NCBI GenBank assembly: GCA_015501595.1
Contig: JADNRX010000293.1
Location: forward strand, 1-64,000
Reading direction: 5' to 3'
Source: Hymenopellis radicata
Lineage: Eukaryota > Basidiomycota > Agaricomycetes > Agaricales > Physalacriaceae
Length of the DNA: 64,000 bases
The number at the start of each line of letters is the position of its first letter. Position 1 is the first letter of the stretch. Positions 22,868 to 34,869 of this stretch are shown here, piece after piece. Under the pieces are notes generated by a model. The model made no database searches. It was not told where the DNA came from and was given only the letters and a program-made list of their open reading frames with translations. A program made the position numbers and the translations under genes.

Positions 22868-24085
22868 TGAGGAGGGTTTGTGATGGACTGTTGTTTTCGA
22901 TTTTTTTTGCGACTTGATATACATACCCTTGGACTATAATCTAGTTTATGATGTATTGAACTTTCCGCTCGTTTTGTATATCTCAAGGACTGTTTCGTTA
23001 ATGTAAAAACACATTGCTCTTCATGCTTCTGATGTGTTGGGCAGTGTTACAGTAAGGAGTATTGAAATTTCATCCTGCCCAGGCGTGTGTTAACGTGAGC
23101 AGTTGCGAGGAGTTAACTGCAAGTTTGGCTGGATATTCCTTCCGTTTTGTCAAGTCGCTCCGACTGATTTCGCTAATGGCGAGGAACTCAAACCTTCCCT
23201 ACAGACTGCTTGTGATAGCTTTAGCTCTTCCTTGAACGCCTCAAGTGGAACCTTCAAGTCGAGCAGCAATCCCAACAGTCCTGTACTATCCGGAGCGTTT
23301 GGAGAAGACCATAACTATATGTGTGGCGCCAAATAGGTTCCTAAGGGTATCGGAATGCGCGAGCGGTGCCGATTGATAGAGCAAGTCCATCCTCGAGAAA
23401 CACGTTTTGCGAAACGACGGATGAGGGACGAGGGCGCGCCCATACGATCCGAGTCTTCAATGGCAGACGTCTTCAAGGCAATCCAGACAACGTCACGAGA
23501 CGAGTGGGAGGCATCTGCGGGTATGCTGTGGTCGGTACCACAGAGCTGCACGGTAACAAATGCCTCCCGCCTGGTAAATGTAAAGGAAGGCGACTTTGGC
23601 GAGTGAAGCGAGTCGGGCTGATTGCACAGTTTGGATTCACGCGACCGTACTAAGTAATCTAAAATTGATGAGCCACAAAGACACCAAGTACTCACCTAGC
23701 GGTTCCATGAACCAAAGCAGAACACGTCTGGTTCATAGGAATCGACCTCCGTTCATGTAATTTTCGGGCAGGACGTCGAGTGCTCAAGTCCAGGCGCGAT
23801 CACAAACCCCCAATGTACAAGGACATTGGGAAGCGGCGTGTGCTTTCAAGACGGCGTCGAGAAATGTTTCTCCGCCAACAATGCAGTGAAATGTGTGTTC
23901 GCAGGCCAGAAGGACGGCGTAGGGTTGGGCCGCCATGGCGGTAGTAAAGGGCTCGCACAATGCATCTAACGTGTATCAACAGGCTTTGTTTAGTCTCCCG
24001 TAGGCATACTCTACACCTCGCGGTACTCGGTGTTTAGATGTTTATGACTGTTGGTCCCGATCGCTCTTGAGAGTCGACCACCATC
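22868..24085. other. Intergenic, no supported gene
   Basis: Open frames at 23103-23336 and 23355-23650 lack family resemblance. From about 23966 the sequence matches the upstream region of copies B and D (AACGTGTATCAACAGGCTTT), with a roughly 50-base insertion here at about 23990-24040. Confidence 0.45.
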
Positions 24086-26585
24086 ATGGCACGACCGGCC
24101 AATAAGCGACGGAAAATCGCGGCGGCCAACAAGGAAAATAAGGCGCCCCGTGTTTCTCGAGGTGGCCGGAAGACTCGCAACGCGCGCTGCCTTACCGCCG
24201 CGAATTTTACTGACCTGCCTTTTGACGTACTACTGGAGGTGCGCCATATCTGCGTTTTTCGCGTTTTCTTTGCTCAAGGACGCCTAGATTGCTGCCTGGC
24301 TTATTCCACTTGACCTGCTGTATCTTTGTCGCGTAAATCATGCGCTACGAAACGTCTTCATGACAAAGGCGTCGCGCGGGGCATGGAAACAGGCCAGGGC
24401 AAACGCGAATACCCTGCCAGAGCCTTTCGCCGAGATCAGCGAACCTGCGTGGGCGAGTCTGGTCTACGTCCGAGTATGCAATGTAAGCCGCCGTCATGCC
24501 CCCGTTATTGCTATTGACTAATGTCATCTCAGTTTTGTTGGAAGAAGAAGGTCATGGAACCAGACTTCAGGCTTCGCTGCAGAATCTGTGCAAAGTGTTC
24601 GGAAACTCAGTCTGTATCTCGCTTTTCCGCCTCTGTGTCTTCGCTTATGCTCGTTCAGCCTCCTTGCTCTGAAGGAATTCTTGGACGTCATGCCCGTCGC
24701 CGACCGACCCGACATTGAAATGATTTTTAAACTGATTCCTTCAAACAAATTGGGTTCGTGGTTTGCTTTTGCAGTTATTTGCTATCTTTGACCTCGCATC
24801 AGCGTATCAAAGGCAGAAAGTTCACGACACCTATGTTCGCCTGACCGATTACGAAGACATAGAGAATGAAATCCGTCAGCTTCCAAATGGATTGACTGAC
24901 GCGTTTCGCAAGGAAAAGCTACGATCCCGGAAAAGAGTGATCCAGGTTTGTACTTTCCTCCAAGTCGAGTGTTATCTGAACGGGGCTCTACAGCATGCGC
25001 AACTGTGCGAAGACTGGCTGGATGAGCGTACGTCTGCCCGAGAGGCAGAATTGAAAGCCGCTGGAAAGCAGCGGCGAAAGGCGTCAGTCATTCTAACCAA
25101 ATGCTGAATCTCGCCTCACGACAGTGTTGTACAGAATCTTGGATCGACTGTCCTCCATGGGATACGAAAACGAAGTAAAGTACATGATCGCCGCGGACAC
25201 TGACGGGTTCGAATACTGCGAGTTCAGGTTTTCCTATAAGAACTTTATGCAACTTCCTCAAGTTAAACAAAACAGTGTCCTCACTGACCGTGGTATGCCA
25301 ATATCTTTATCGTTCGCCATATGTTCACCGGGGTTCATAGTGTGGCGCAATATCGAAGCTGGGATTCTCGAATTCATGGTCGGTGTGCGCACGAGGTACC
25401 TGGAGCATGAGCACACACTCTTGTTACGATCACGAACAGTGAAGGCCGTCTCTGTATTTCGCTCCTTCAAGGAAGCCCTTCCCCCGCATACTCTTTTCCC
25501 TTACATCCCCGACTTTCTCGCATTGGACGTCGTGCATGATCTGATTCATCGACCAGATCATACTGCTTTGACCGAAGAGGATTTTACAGAAGTCTGTTCT
25601 GAGATGGACAGCTTTGCCGACAACTGGCGTTACTCCGTACACCGCCAGCTTGCCGAAGCAGTTGGTCTGAATTTCGCTGAATCGCACCCTGACATCGATA
25701 CCTTGTCGACTGATCTCAAATTAGCCGCGACTGGGATAATCTGCTCATCCTGCACACGTTTCCCGATCGACTTTTCTCCGTCCGCAGTGGAAAAATTCAT
25801 GAGCGCCACAACGCTGGAAGTCAGACCACTATTCTATCCCGAGGTGCTGACGCATAGGTGTGCCGTCAGTACGATGCTGTTTCCCGGTTTCTATCCGGAC
25901 TGGTACTTTCTCGATGGATCCAGCGTCAAGAACTTGCTTTCGCTCTTCCGGTCACAGTGGAGACCGGGCCCGTACGCTAAGCACCCTGTCGTGGCTAGGT
26001 TGGCGCAAAAAGTCGTTACAATGACGGGCCTAGACGCGTCGAGCGCGACCGTGAACGATATGGACGGGTGTGGGGTTATGTTTGAGTGCACGTCTTGTCG
26101 AGAGAGCGCTCGACGTGTTCTTTTCAGTTGGCGCGAAATTGTAGGTCCCTATCACTCCTCGTATTTTTCCCGGGCTCATGTCGCGATAGATGCAACACGC
26201 CATGGTTGAACACATCGTTGGTAGCGCAGACTTCGAGCAGCGCGTCTCTCCCGTGCGCACTAGCGAGCTACCTGAAGGATGGGATGTCACCGAAATGACC
26301 TACGAGGAGATTTTGTACGAGTGCTTGCATTGTCGCGATACACTAGAAGAAGAAGTCGGGGGTATCGAGCACGAGAAAATGATGAAGCACCTTCTAGACA
26401 AGTAAGTATTTGCCGTCGGTCCTCGCGACGTTCCGTCTGACACCGCGTTCTTCAGACACCAGTTGCAGAACCCACGGGAGAACATGGATTACGAAAGTCT
26501 TCTGGGTAGTCCGACCCAAGAGCGTCCGCGCTGCGTTCAGATAACACTGAAGAAGCGCGCTCAGATAGCCCAAACAGAGGCTTAG
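24086..26585 (+). CDS. F-box/CxxC family protein, copy C (intact)
   Basis: Ten exons (24086-24238, 24288-24482, 24533-24609, 24659-24753, 24803-24945, 24994-25082, 25135-25292, 25341-26140, 26190-26401, 26456-26585) sum to 2052 bases, 683 residues, no internal stop. Residues 1-35 are basic; the F-box follows (FTDLPFDVLLE, IPLDLLYLCRVNHALRNV). Cysteines then come in pairs: FCWKKK with CRICAKCSE, IICSSCTRFP, FECTSCRES and YECLHCRD, suggesting zinc-stabilised folds. A long helical middle (EHEHTLLLRSRTVKAVSVF) separates them. The F-box suggests a substrate adaptor of SCF ubiquitin ligase; the target is unknown. C is the clean reference for reading lesions in A, B and D. About 240 bases of 3' flank are shared with B and D. 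Confidence 0.85.
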
Positions 26586-26972
26586 AGACTTTTTATATAT
26601 TAAGTAAAATAATTCATGACGGACTCGGAATGGACGATTATCCCTGGATTGTAGGATACTTGCTACTGCTGCTGCTACGGTCATGCTTCTGCTTAATACG
26701 ACGACCTGCTTAGATAGACTTACTCTAATGCTGCTTCTAGACATCGAGATTAATACCTACTTACATGTAATATTACCTCGTACATACCTATAATACGTGA
26801 ATTAGCAATACAAACAGATGCTTTATAGTGTACTGTTGGCGAGGATGAGTCGCGAGGACAGTAATGGTGGTTAAGAGTAGAGAAGATGTTATTATGCAAT
26901 GTCACATTGCTAACGTCATTTGTAAACGAATGCTCCGTTTCCGGTCACTCTACAAAGTGTGGCGTCGAACAA

Positions 26973-28491
26973 CTATAAGCGCGTTGGCGTCACGTACATC
27001 TCCGTATCCTCCATGTTCCTCTTGAGCCTCGAGATCGGTGTCACGCCCGGGACGGTGTTCGTGGTCGTCGTCTGCGTGCTTTGGTGCGCCGCACTAGCAA
27101 ATTGCAAAGACTCCGTGATTGAGAGCACATTGCTCCGCATGTGCGGGAGGGATGGCGCGTCCATGAGTCGTCGGGACGCGATTTCCCGGCCATGACACGA
27201 GCGATGATGAGGGTCGGTACAATGCCCTGCCAGTGGAAGGTCAGTAGTACAACTTGAAGCCGAGACACTCACTGTGATGCTGTAGGACATGAACGCAGGG
27301 TAGGGGTAGGCGGTACTGATTCTTGCGCCAGTGTAAAACTGGTATGCGTATGCGATGAGGAGCGCTATGTAGATGATGGCGTACATGGCAGCTGATTCGA
27401 CGAGGATCTCGATGATACCGCGGTAGGTTCTGAGGCTCGCCCCGATGCCGCTGACACGCACGATGCGGACGAGAATGAGGATGGTGCATATGCTGTTTGT
27501 CGCCACGGTCATCAGGTAATAGACCAGCAGCCAGTTTGTTCGCGTAGCGCTATTGAAGCTGCCATCGGCAACGATGGAGACAATTGCGATGCAGCCACTG
27601 ACTAGACGGAAATATCAAGATCATTGACAAGCCTGTGGAGGGAGTGTACTTACTTGTCTCAGTGATCACGCAAAGGCTGGGTACAACAATACTGTAGTCT
27701 TTCGACCCCATGTTCACGGGGTGTTACGCGTTATGCGTGTGAACTAACAAGATGTTAGTTCATTCAGGGTCTGGTTTCCTTATAAGGAGCGGCGGCGTCA
27801 GCCGCCGCGCGCAACATTTCCTTTTTGAGGGTCCCGAAGCAGAAAATTTGACGTGTTACACGTTACGGGAGTTAAATTAGTTCAGTTCACGACCCCATGT
27901 TACGCGTTATGTGAACATGGGGTCGTAACACTACAGTAGCTTTTATATTTCCGCCGTACAATACCCAGCAGCGCCAAATCTAATCCAAGCTCAGGTCAGC
28001 GGTTCAGAGTTACTTGAACACCAGCGAATGTAGTACACACCACGATTACGTCTGCGACGAGGACGCTAAGAACACGAAGTAGGGTTACGGCAAGCTCCCA
28101 TGATGCATCACTGCCACGTTGGAGGTAAAAGGTGAACTCCGTCTCCAGCGATGTCCCATGGTCAATGAAGAGTTGGTCAACGACTTTCCAGTCCATCCCA
28201 AAATGACGGTATTGGCACACCATAAGAAGTGATGACACCGAAGAGGGTAATCTGTTTCCAATTGAGGCGGCTGCTCTCACTGGCCAGCTACACAAGAAGT
28301 TGGACTCTCTGAGAAGAAGAAATGGGCAAGGATGATTGAAGGCACCCACTTTGATAATACAACACAATGAAAAAGATGCAGGTGTGAATGCCATGGCAGA
28401 ACGCGAAGAGAATCGTTGCATGTAGGTTGCTGGACATGAGAGACTGAATGTCGGCTACGGTGTATCCATAGTCCTCGAAAGTCGGCGACAT
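26973..28491 (-). pseudogene. Seven-helix membrane protein, interrupted by a TA-MITE
   Basis: The minus strand encodes the same family as the gene at 1448-2856. It has an acidic N-terminus (MSPTFEDYGYTVADIQSLM), HATILFAFCHGIHTCIFFIV, the DHGTSLETEFTFYLQRGSD loop, CWVLYGG, SLRTYRGIIEILVESAAMY and GIVPTLIIARVMAG. The exon carrying CWVLYGGNIKA|IVVVPSLCV is split between its Ala and Ile codons by the 245-base element at 27692-27936. A second lesion near 27161-27169 (ACTCATGG, one C short) puts the C-terminal tail ending in EMYVTPTRL out of frame. Exon limits near 28200-28350 are uncertain. The gene lies between F-box copies C and D, which point toward it. Confidence 0.7.
27692..27936. mobile_element. 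TA-flanked MITE, copy 1
   Basis: The 245-base element begins CTGTAGTCTTTCGACCCCAT and ends with its near-perfect inverse (ATGGGGTCGTAACACTACAG), flanked by TA on both sides (27690-27691 and 27937-27938). It contains an internal perfect hairpin GCGGCGGC-GTCA-GCCGCCGC and no coding capacity. TA target duplication points to the Tc1/mariner group. It is identical, as far as I can read, to the copy at 32921-33165, so both moved recently. This copy sits inside an exon of a seven-helix membrane protein gene. Confidence 0.85.
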
Positions 28492-28730
28492 GGTGGTTCA
28501 ATTCGATTTGCTGACTGTCTGCCTCTTTATATACAACACGATGAAACGTTCAAAGCAGTGGAAGGATGATGGAGCGTTGACTGACGGTGTTCACGGCGAC
28601 GCCGTCCGCTTCATGAATCAATGAACTTCAAGGCGCATGTTACATGTACACAACGAACAGAGGGCATGACGCGGAACCACATTACCGTGTTTGGTCAAAT
28701 CACAATGCAGTACATAGACTCAATTGCGCT

Positions 28731-30016
28731 AGTGTCTAAGGGAGCTATATGCGCTCATTAAGCATGACACGACGGAACAGAGATTCGGGATACCTGCGTC
28801 GGGTGGGTGGCGTCTAGAGGTAGCGCGTCCATGCTGATGCGTAGTCGTCGTAGACAGACCGTAGGCGCTTATGTAGCACGAGAGCGTCCACAAGAGAATT
28901 CTGGAGGGCTACAAAGCATGGGTATAAGGGAATGACACGCATATATGCGTACCAAACACAGATCGCGAGAGGGGTCGATTGGCTGGCTACCACACAGTCG
29001 ACAGCGGCTAGATAGTCCTATCTACGCGTCATCCATCGCATAACCTGCCGGCGAGGCGTATATGAGCAAAGGATATGGCATTGGCAGGAGGAAAGTGCAT
29101 GCGCAGCAGCGTACCGGTCGATAAGGCGCTAGGTGTCGCGTGTCCGACGTTGATAAGAGCGCGCCACGGATGCCTCCGGCGTTCCAGTCGCGCGCTGTCG
29201 TGTCGACTGAGCCGCGCCAACAGGCAGAGGGGCAAGCCGTTGAGAGGGACGCGCATGGTGGTGGTAGGAAAGAGAGATGCGCAGCCGTCCATCCCTGAAG
29301 AAGCATCGGAAGCACTCAGAGCAAGACGCCCAAACAAATTTAACACAACCAAATCGTTCTCATTTCCAAAATCCAAGCAAACACCAAATAGTAATACTGT
29401 AAGGCACCTCGTAAGGTCCCAACGCACCTACAAAAAAACGCGAAGCGGCCGAAATAAATGCCTACAAGTAAAAGTATCGATGTCCCCAATCTTAGCAACT
29501 CTGCGCCCGGTGGGATATTTATACGTCGGGCGCTGAGTGAATAACATGGGAAGAGGAGGACGTGGATATCAGGCAGGTGAAAAAGTAAAGGTGGATTGTT
29601 TTTTTATGTGGACGCTGGATTGGTGGGAAGAGGCAGACAAAGAGGACGAAAAATCGCGTAAAAACTATGTGCTTGAGGGCCGGGTCGGATGTCGGACCGA
29701 TGGTTGTGGTACTTTATGGGTCCCTCCGGTCCTTGCAAGGCTTCACTTGAAACCTGCATATGCATCTCCTGCGTACACTATAAAGCATCTGTTTGTATTG
29801 CTAATTCACGTATTATAGGTATGTACGTGGCTCTGTCACATGTAAGTAGGTATTAATCTCGATGTCTAGAAGCAGCATTGGAGTAAGTCTATCTAAGCAG
29901 GTCGTCGTATTAAGCAGAAGCATATCCGTAGCAGCAGCAGTAGCAAGTATCCTACAATCCAGGGATAATCGTCCATTCCGAGTCTGTCATGAATCATTTC
30001 AATATATAAAAAGTCT
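28731..30016. repeat. Downstream flank of F-box copy D, inverted copy of 18071-19351
   Basis: Reverse complement of the block after copy B, aligned over its whole length with indels. It lies between the 3' end of copy D and the start of the broken seven-helix gene. Open frames inside (for example 29075-29536 and 29537-29818) differ in length and phase from those in the other copy and are not called genes. Confidence 0.65.
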
Positions 30017-32517
30017 CTAAGCCTCTGTTTGGGCTATCTGAGCGCGCTTCTTCAGTGTCATCTGAACGCAGCGCGGCCGCTCTTGGGTCGAACTACCCAG
30101 GAGACTTTCGTAATCCGTGTTCTCCCGTGGGTTCTGCAACTGGTGTCTGAAAAACGAGGTGTCAGAACGTAGTGAAGATCGCCGGGACTGCGAGGAGCTT
30201 ACTTGTCCAGGAGATGCTTCATCATTTTCTCGTGCTCGATACCCCGACTTCTTCTTCTAGTGTATCGCGACAATGCAAGCACTCGTACAAGATCTCCTCG
30301 TAGGTCGTTTCGGTGATATCCCATCCCTCAGGTAGCTCGCTAGTGCGCACGGGAGAGACGCGCTGCTCGAAGTCTGCGCTACCAACGATGTGTTCAACCA
30401 TGGCGTGTTGCATCTATCGCGACATGAGCCCGGGACAAATACGAGGAGTGACAGGGACCTACAATTTCGCGCCAACTGAAAAGAACACGCCGAGCGCTCT
30501 CTCGACAAGACCGGCACTCAAACATAACCCACACCCGTCCATATCGTTCACGGTCGCGCTCGACGCGTCTAGGCCCGTCATTGTAACGACTTTTTGCGCC
30601 AACCTAGCCACGACAGGGTGCTTAACGTACGGGCCCGGCCGCCACTGTGACCGGAAGAGCGAAAACCAGTTCTTCGCACTGGATCCATCGAGAAAGTACC
30701 AGTCCGGATAGAAACCGGGAAACAGCATCGTACTGACGGCACACCTATGCGTCAGCAACCCGGGGTAGAATAGTGGTCTGACTTCCAGCGTTGTGGCGCT
30801 CATGAATTCTTCCACTGCGGACGGAGAAAAGTCGATCGGGAAACGTGTGCAGGAAGAGCAGATTATCCCAGTCGCGGCTAATTTGAGATCAGTCGACAAG
30901 GTATCGATGTCAGGGTGCGATTCAGCGAAATTTAGACCAACTGCTTCGGAAAGCTGGCGGTGTACGGAGTAACGCCAGTTGTTGGCCAAGACGTCCATCT
31001 CAGAACAGACTTCTGCAAAATCTTCTTCAGTCAAGGCAGTATGATCTGGTCGATGAATCAGATCATGCACGATGTCCAATGCGAGAAAGTCGGGGATGTA
31101 AGGGAAAAGAGTATGCGGGGGAAGGGCCTCCTTGAAGGAGCGAAATACAGAGACGGCCTTCGCTGTTCGTAATCGTAACAAGAGTGTGTGCTCATGCTCC
31201 AGGTACCTCGTGCGCACACCGACCATGAATTCGAGAACCCCAGCTTCGATATTGCGCCACACTATGAACCCCGGTGAACATATGGCGAACGATAAAGATA
31301 TTGGCATACCACGGTCAGTGAGGACACTGTTTTGTTTAACTTGAGGAAGTTGCAGAAAGCTCTTATATGTAAACCTGAACTCGCAGTATTCGAACCCGTC
31401 AGTGTCCGCGGCGATCATGTACTTTACTTCGTTTTCGTATCCCATGGAGGACAGTCGATCCAAGATTCTGTACAACACTGTCGTGAGGCGAGATTCACTA
31501 TTTAGTTAAAATGACTGACGCCTGTCGCCGCTGCTTTCCAGCGGCTTTCAATTCTGCCTCTCGGGCAGACGTACGCTCATCCAGCCAGTCTTCGCACAGT
31601 CGCGCATGCTGTAGAGCCCCGTTCAGATAACACTCGACTTGGAGGAAAGTACAAACCTGGATCACTCTTTTCCGGGATCGTAGCTTTTCCTTGCGAAACG
31701 CGTCAGTCAATCCATTTGGAAGCTGACGGATTTCATTCTCTATGTCTTCGTAATCGGTCAGGCGAACATAGGTGTCGTGAACTTTCTGCCTTTGATACAC
31801 TGATGCGAGGTCAAAGATAGCAAATAACTGCAAAAGCAAACCACGAACCCAATTTGTTTGAAGGAATCAGTTTAAAAATCATTTCAATGTCGGGTCGGTC
31901 GGCGACGGGCATGACGTCCAAGAATTCCTGCAGAGCAAGGAGGCTGAACGAGCATAAGCGAAGACACAGAGGCGGAAAACGAGATACAGACTGAGTTTCC
32001 GAACACTTTGCACAGATTCTGCAGCGAAGCCTGAAGTCTGGTTCCATGACCTTCTTCTTCCAACAAAACTGAGATGATGGCATTAGTCAATGGCAATAAC
32101 GGGGGCATGACGGCGGCTTACATTGCATACTCGGACGTAGACCAGATTCGCCCACGCAGGTTCGCTGATCTCGGCGAAAGGCTCTGGCAGGTTATTCGCG
32201 TTAGCCCTGGTCTGTTTCCATGCCCGCGCGACGCCTTTGTCATGAAGACGTTTCGTAGCGCATGATTTACGCGACAAAGATACAGCAGGTCAAGTGGAAT
32301 AAGCCAGGCAGCAATCTAGGCGTCCTTGAGCAAAGAAAACGCGAAAAACGCAGATATAGCGCACCTCCAATAGGACGTCAAAAGGCAGGTCAGTAAAATT
32401 CGCCGCGGTAAGGCAGCGCGCGTTGAGAGTCTTCCGGCCACCTCGAGAAACACGGGGCGCCTTATTTTCCTTGTTGGCCGCCGCAATTTTCCGTCGCTTA
32501 TTGGCCGGTCGTGCCAT
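30017..32517 (-). pseudogene. F-box/CxxC family protein, copy D (one-base frameshift)
   Basis: Ten-exon layout equal to copy C, reading from ATG at 32517 to TAG at 30017-30019, with the same MARPANKRRKIAAANKENK leader, F-box, FCWKKK...CRICAKC site and later cysteine pairs. One lesion is visible: at 30528-30530 three C (three G in sense) replace the four of copy C, so GCGVMFECTSC becomes a short frameshifted tail. Everything downstream of that point is still well preserved in the other frame, including EILYECLHCRDT, so the change is recent or an assembly error. Copy D is the inverted partner of B. Confidence 0.8.
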
Positions 32518-32596
32518 GATGGTGGTCGACTATCAAGAGCGATCGGGACCAACAGTCATAAACAAAGCCTGTTGATACACGTCCTGCATCCTGCTT

Positions 32597-32677
32597 ACCG
32601 TAGGCGGGAAGGCCAAGGATGAATTTTGTGTTTCGATCACTTGTGCTCGGGTCCTTCGCGTCACCTTCGGGGCTTAC
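32597..32677 (-). repeat. Upstream segment of F-box copy D, second copy at 36437-36515
   Basis: Reading the minus strand, this stretch contains GAAGGTGACGCGAAGGACCC, then AGTGATCGAAAC and ATTCATCCTTGGCCTTCCCG. The same order is found on the plus strand at 36437-36515, next to the decayed Zn2Cys6 gene. It is a dispersed copy of the promoter-side flank of the F-box family, separated from any F-box coding sequence. Confidence 0.6.
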
Positions 32678-32920
32678 AGTATATGTTCGGGGTATTCTCA
32701 CTTCATCCCATCTGTATTTTTGTCTAGTACTCGTCCTGTATGCAAATTACCTCGTTATTAGGATGTCTTGGTCAGGCACGGCGCACCCGGCCAAACCATC
32801 CATAGTTCCCGGCCATACTAATAGGGTGTCCATTGCTTCGCAATCAGTCCTGGGCACCTACTAAGTAACTCTGTACTGAATCTTTAGAATGACAAAGGAA
32901 TGTCCTTCCAGATGTTTCTA

Positions 32921-33165
32921 CTGTAGTCTTTCGACCCCATGTTCACGGGGTGTTACGCGTTATGCGTGTGAACTAACAAGATGTTAGTTCATTCAGGGTC
33001 TGGTTTCCTTATAAGGAGCGGCGGCGTCAGCCGCCGCGCGCAACATTTCCTTTTTGAGGGTCCCGAAGCAGAAAATTTGACGTGTTACACGTTACGGGAG
33101 TTAAATTAGTTCAGTTCACGACCCCATGTTACGCGTTATGTGAACATGGGGTCGTAACACTACAG
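32921..33165. mobile_element. TA-flanked MITE, copy 2
   Basis: Same 245-base sequence and orientation as copy 1, flanked by TA at 32919-32920 and 33166-33167. It lies in the gap upstream of F-box copy D, 58 bases before an orphan oxidoreductase exon. Confidence 0.85.
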
Positions 33166-33223
33166 TAGTCTTCCTGTAATGGTCGAGCTCATACTACTAA
33201 TGCTGTGCTAATTACAACAACAG

Positions 33224-33350
33224 GTACTGGGATAACGTCGGTGGGCCAATCCTTGATGCTACGATGGAGTCGATGAGGATGCACAGTCGTATCATTGCGT
33301 GTGGGATGGCCACATCCGAGTATAACGATCCTCGGGGACAGAACTACAAG
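33224..33350 (+). pseudogene. Orphan exon of a medium-chain NADP-dependent oxidoreductase
   Basis: Bounded by a CAG acceptor at 33221-33223 and a GTGTGA donor-like site, the 127-base exon reads YWDNVGGPILDA then MHSRIIACGMATSEYN. This is the Rossmann-fold segment of alkenal/prostaglandin-reductase-type medium-chain dehydrogenases (typical YFDNVGG...GRI..CG). No neighbouring exon with the N-terminal GroES-like domain or the C-terminus is present on either side. It is therefore a fragment left by rearrangement. Confidence 0.55.
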
Positions 33351-33551
33351 GTGTGAAAGATAAATTCTTCAAGTGCACTAGCCGAAACGAGCTCATTTCC
33401 AAGATCTTCAACCCCAAAGTGCGACCACCCAAAACACGCGGGTATGATTATAGCGCGCTGGACGTATTCCATCCAATACCTGGCGACCAGTCACTGCACG
33501 ACAACCACAATATACGACCGGATGCTGCGAACAATGTTAGCTGGGACAGCG

Positions 33552-33655
33552 GACGACGATATCTGGAACAGCACAGACGACGATACCAGCGAGAATGTGG
33601 ACGACGATATCAGCGAGAATGTGGACGACGATATCAGCGAGAACGCGGACGACTG
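33552..33655 (+). repeat. 24-base minisatellite, about four units
   Basis: Four tandem 24-base units starting GACGACGAT (consensus GACGACGATATCAGCGAGAA plus TGTG), the first the most divergent, followed by a partial unit. In one plus-strand frame it encodes repeats of DDDISENV. Reverse-strand open frames through it (33537-34100) are a by-product of the repeat. Confidence 0.8.
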
Positions 33656-34869
33656 ACTTGAACTGTACCACCGTCCGACCACGAGATATTGCAACGACAA
33701 TCTGTCCCACAGTCAACACAATGCACAGAGACGGTACGCGGAAATGTACAACTCGTCTCGACACGCCCTCCTTGCACGTCCACCGCAGAGCCGTGTACGT
33801 CCTTCGTTTATAACTCCTCTGTTCCCGAGTCCAAAGCTTCCTGGAAACGCCGCTGGAAGCGTCGGAAATATGATGGCGACGGGGGTAGTATAAGGGTGCC
33901 AGTAGACAGTCCAAATATGGGGATAGCAAGGTAGCCGGGTAGGGAGATGATGCGCGGTGAGTGCGCCAAAGTCGGAGAGGTTTAATTGTTGAGTGAGAGA
34001 GATAAGAACAACAAGCAGCGATAAAGGAACTCGCAGAATTATGGGGTGGAGGAGTACTAGTTGACGGTTTTTCGGTTTTGAACCCATCGTCAATCGTCAT
34101 GGCACCGTACAGAAAGACTGTCCTCGCAGGGCAAGGATGACGAAGGGCGAACGTGGAACACTTTCTATGGGAAGCATCCTGTTAAAGATGCTTTTTCCTC
34201 CGCCCAAAAATCTTGGCTTAGAGAGGACTCGGAGTCCGACACAGTTCCAAGGTCGATTAGGAGACCAAAATTGGAGGGAGCAGTCTGAAGAGAAGACCAT
34301 CCAAAAACCTCAAAGGTCGGTGTCACCGAAAGAATGAGATTATCCTGTCATCCTCTCCGGGGAGGTGCAGCAAAGTTAGGGATTGGCATCTTTGAGCCGG
34401 TTATCCAGAGGGGCGCTGAAGAGCTACTATTCAGTGAATTCACCGATGCGGAAGTGCGACGTGGGACCCAGGTTCAGTATGCATCAGCGCGTTGGTTGAC
34501 GAAAAGATAGCCTTGATATGTTCCTGATAGATAGACATTGTACAAGACAGGCGCGAAAGGCTGCCCATAAGCATCATCCTCGACCAGCAGAGATCTCAGA
34601 GGTGCCACCGATAGCGTCAGGAAGTCCAATATAAGGCGGTTTAATTCCTATGGAATAGAATCGGAATAAAACTGGATTTGAACTTCCGCTTCTGGCTGGC
34701 TGACCGTCTCAATTCACCACAGCAGCTTCATCCTCGGCCCAATCCTCGGGCGCATCCTCTTCCACTGTCTCCATCCCGTGAGCGCCGAAGTCGGCAGCCT
34801 AAGTATAACCCAACCCTCCACGACCTCCACCTCCTACTTCAAAATCGCGAGCAACAACCTTCTCACATT
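33656..34869. other. Intergenic, no supported gene
   Basis: Only chance open frames; the stretch 34130-34680 is purine-rich with no splice structure. The right part may hold the 3' end of the decayed Zn2Cys6 gene. Confidence 0.4.

Noticed and set aside
29075..29536. 153-residue frame in the duplicated flank of copy D
   Set aside because: Not conserved in length or phase in the inverted copy near 18.6-19.0 kb; composition is Arg-rich and not protein-like.
33537..34100. 187-residue minus-strand frame with repeated ADIVVHIL
   Set aside because: Generated by the 24-base minisatellite; no conserved features outside it.
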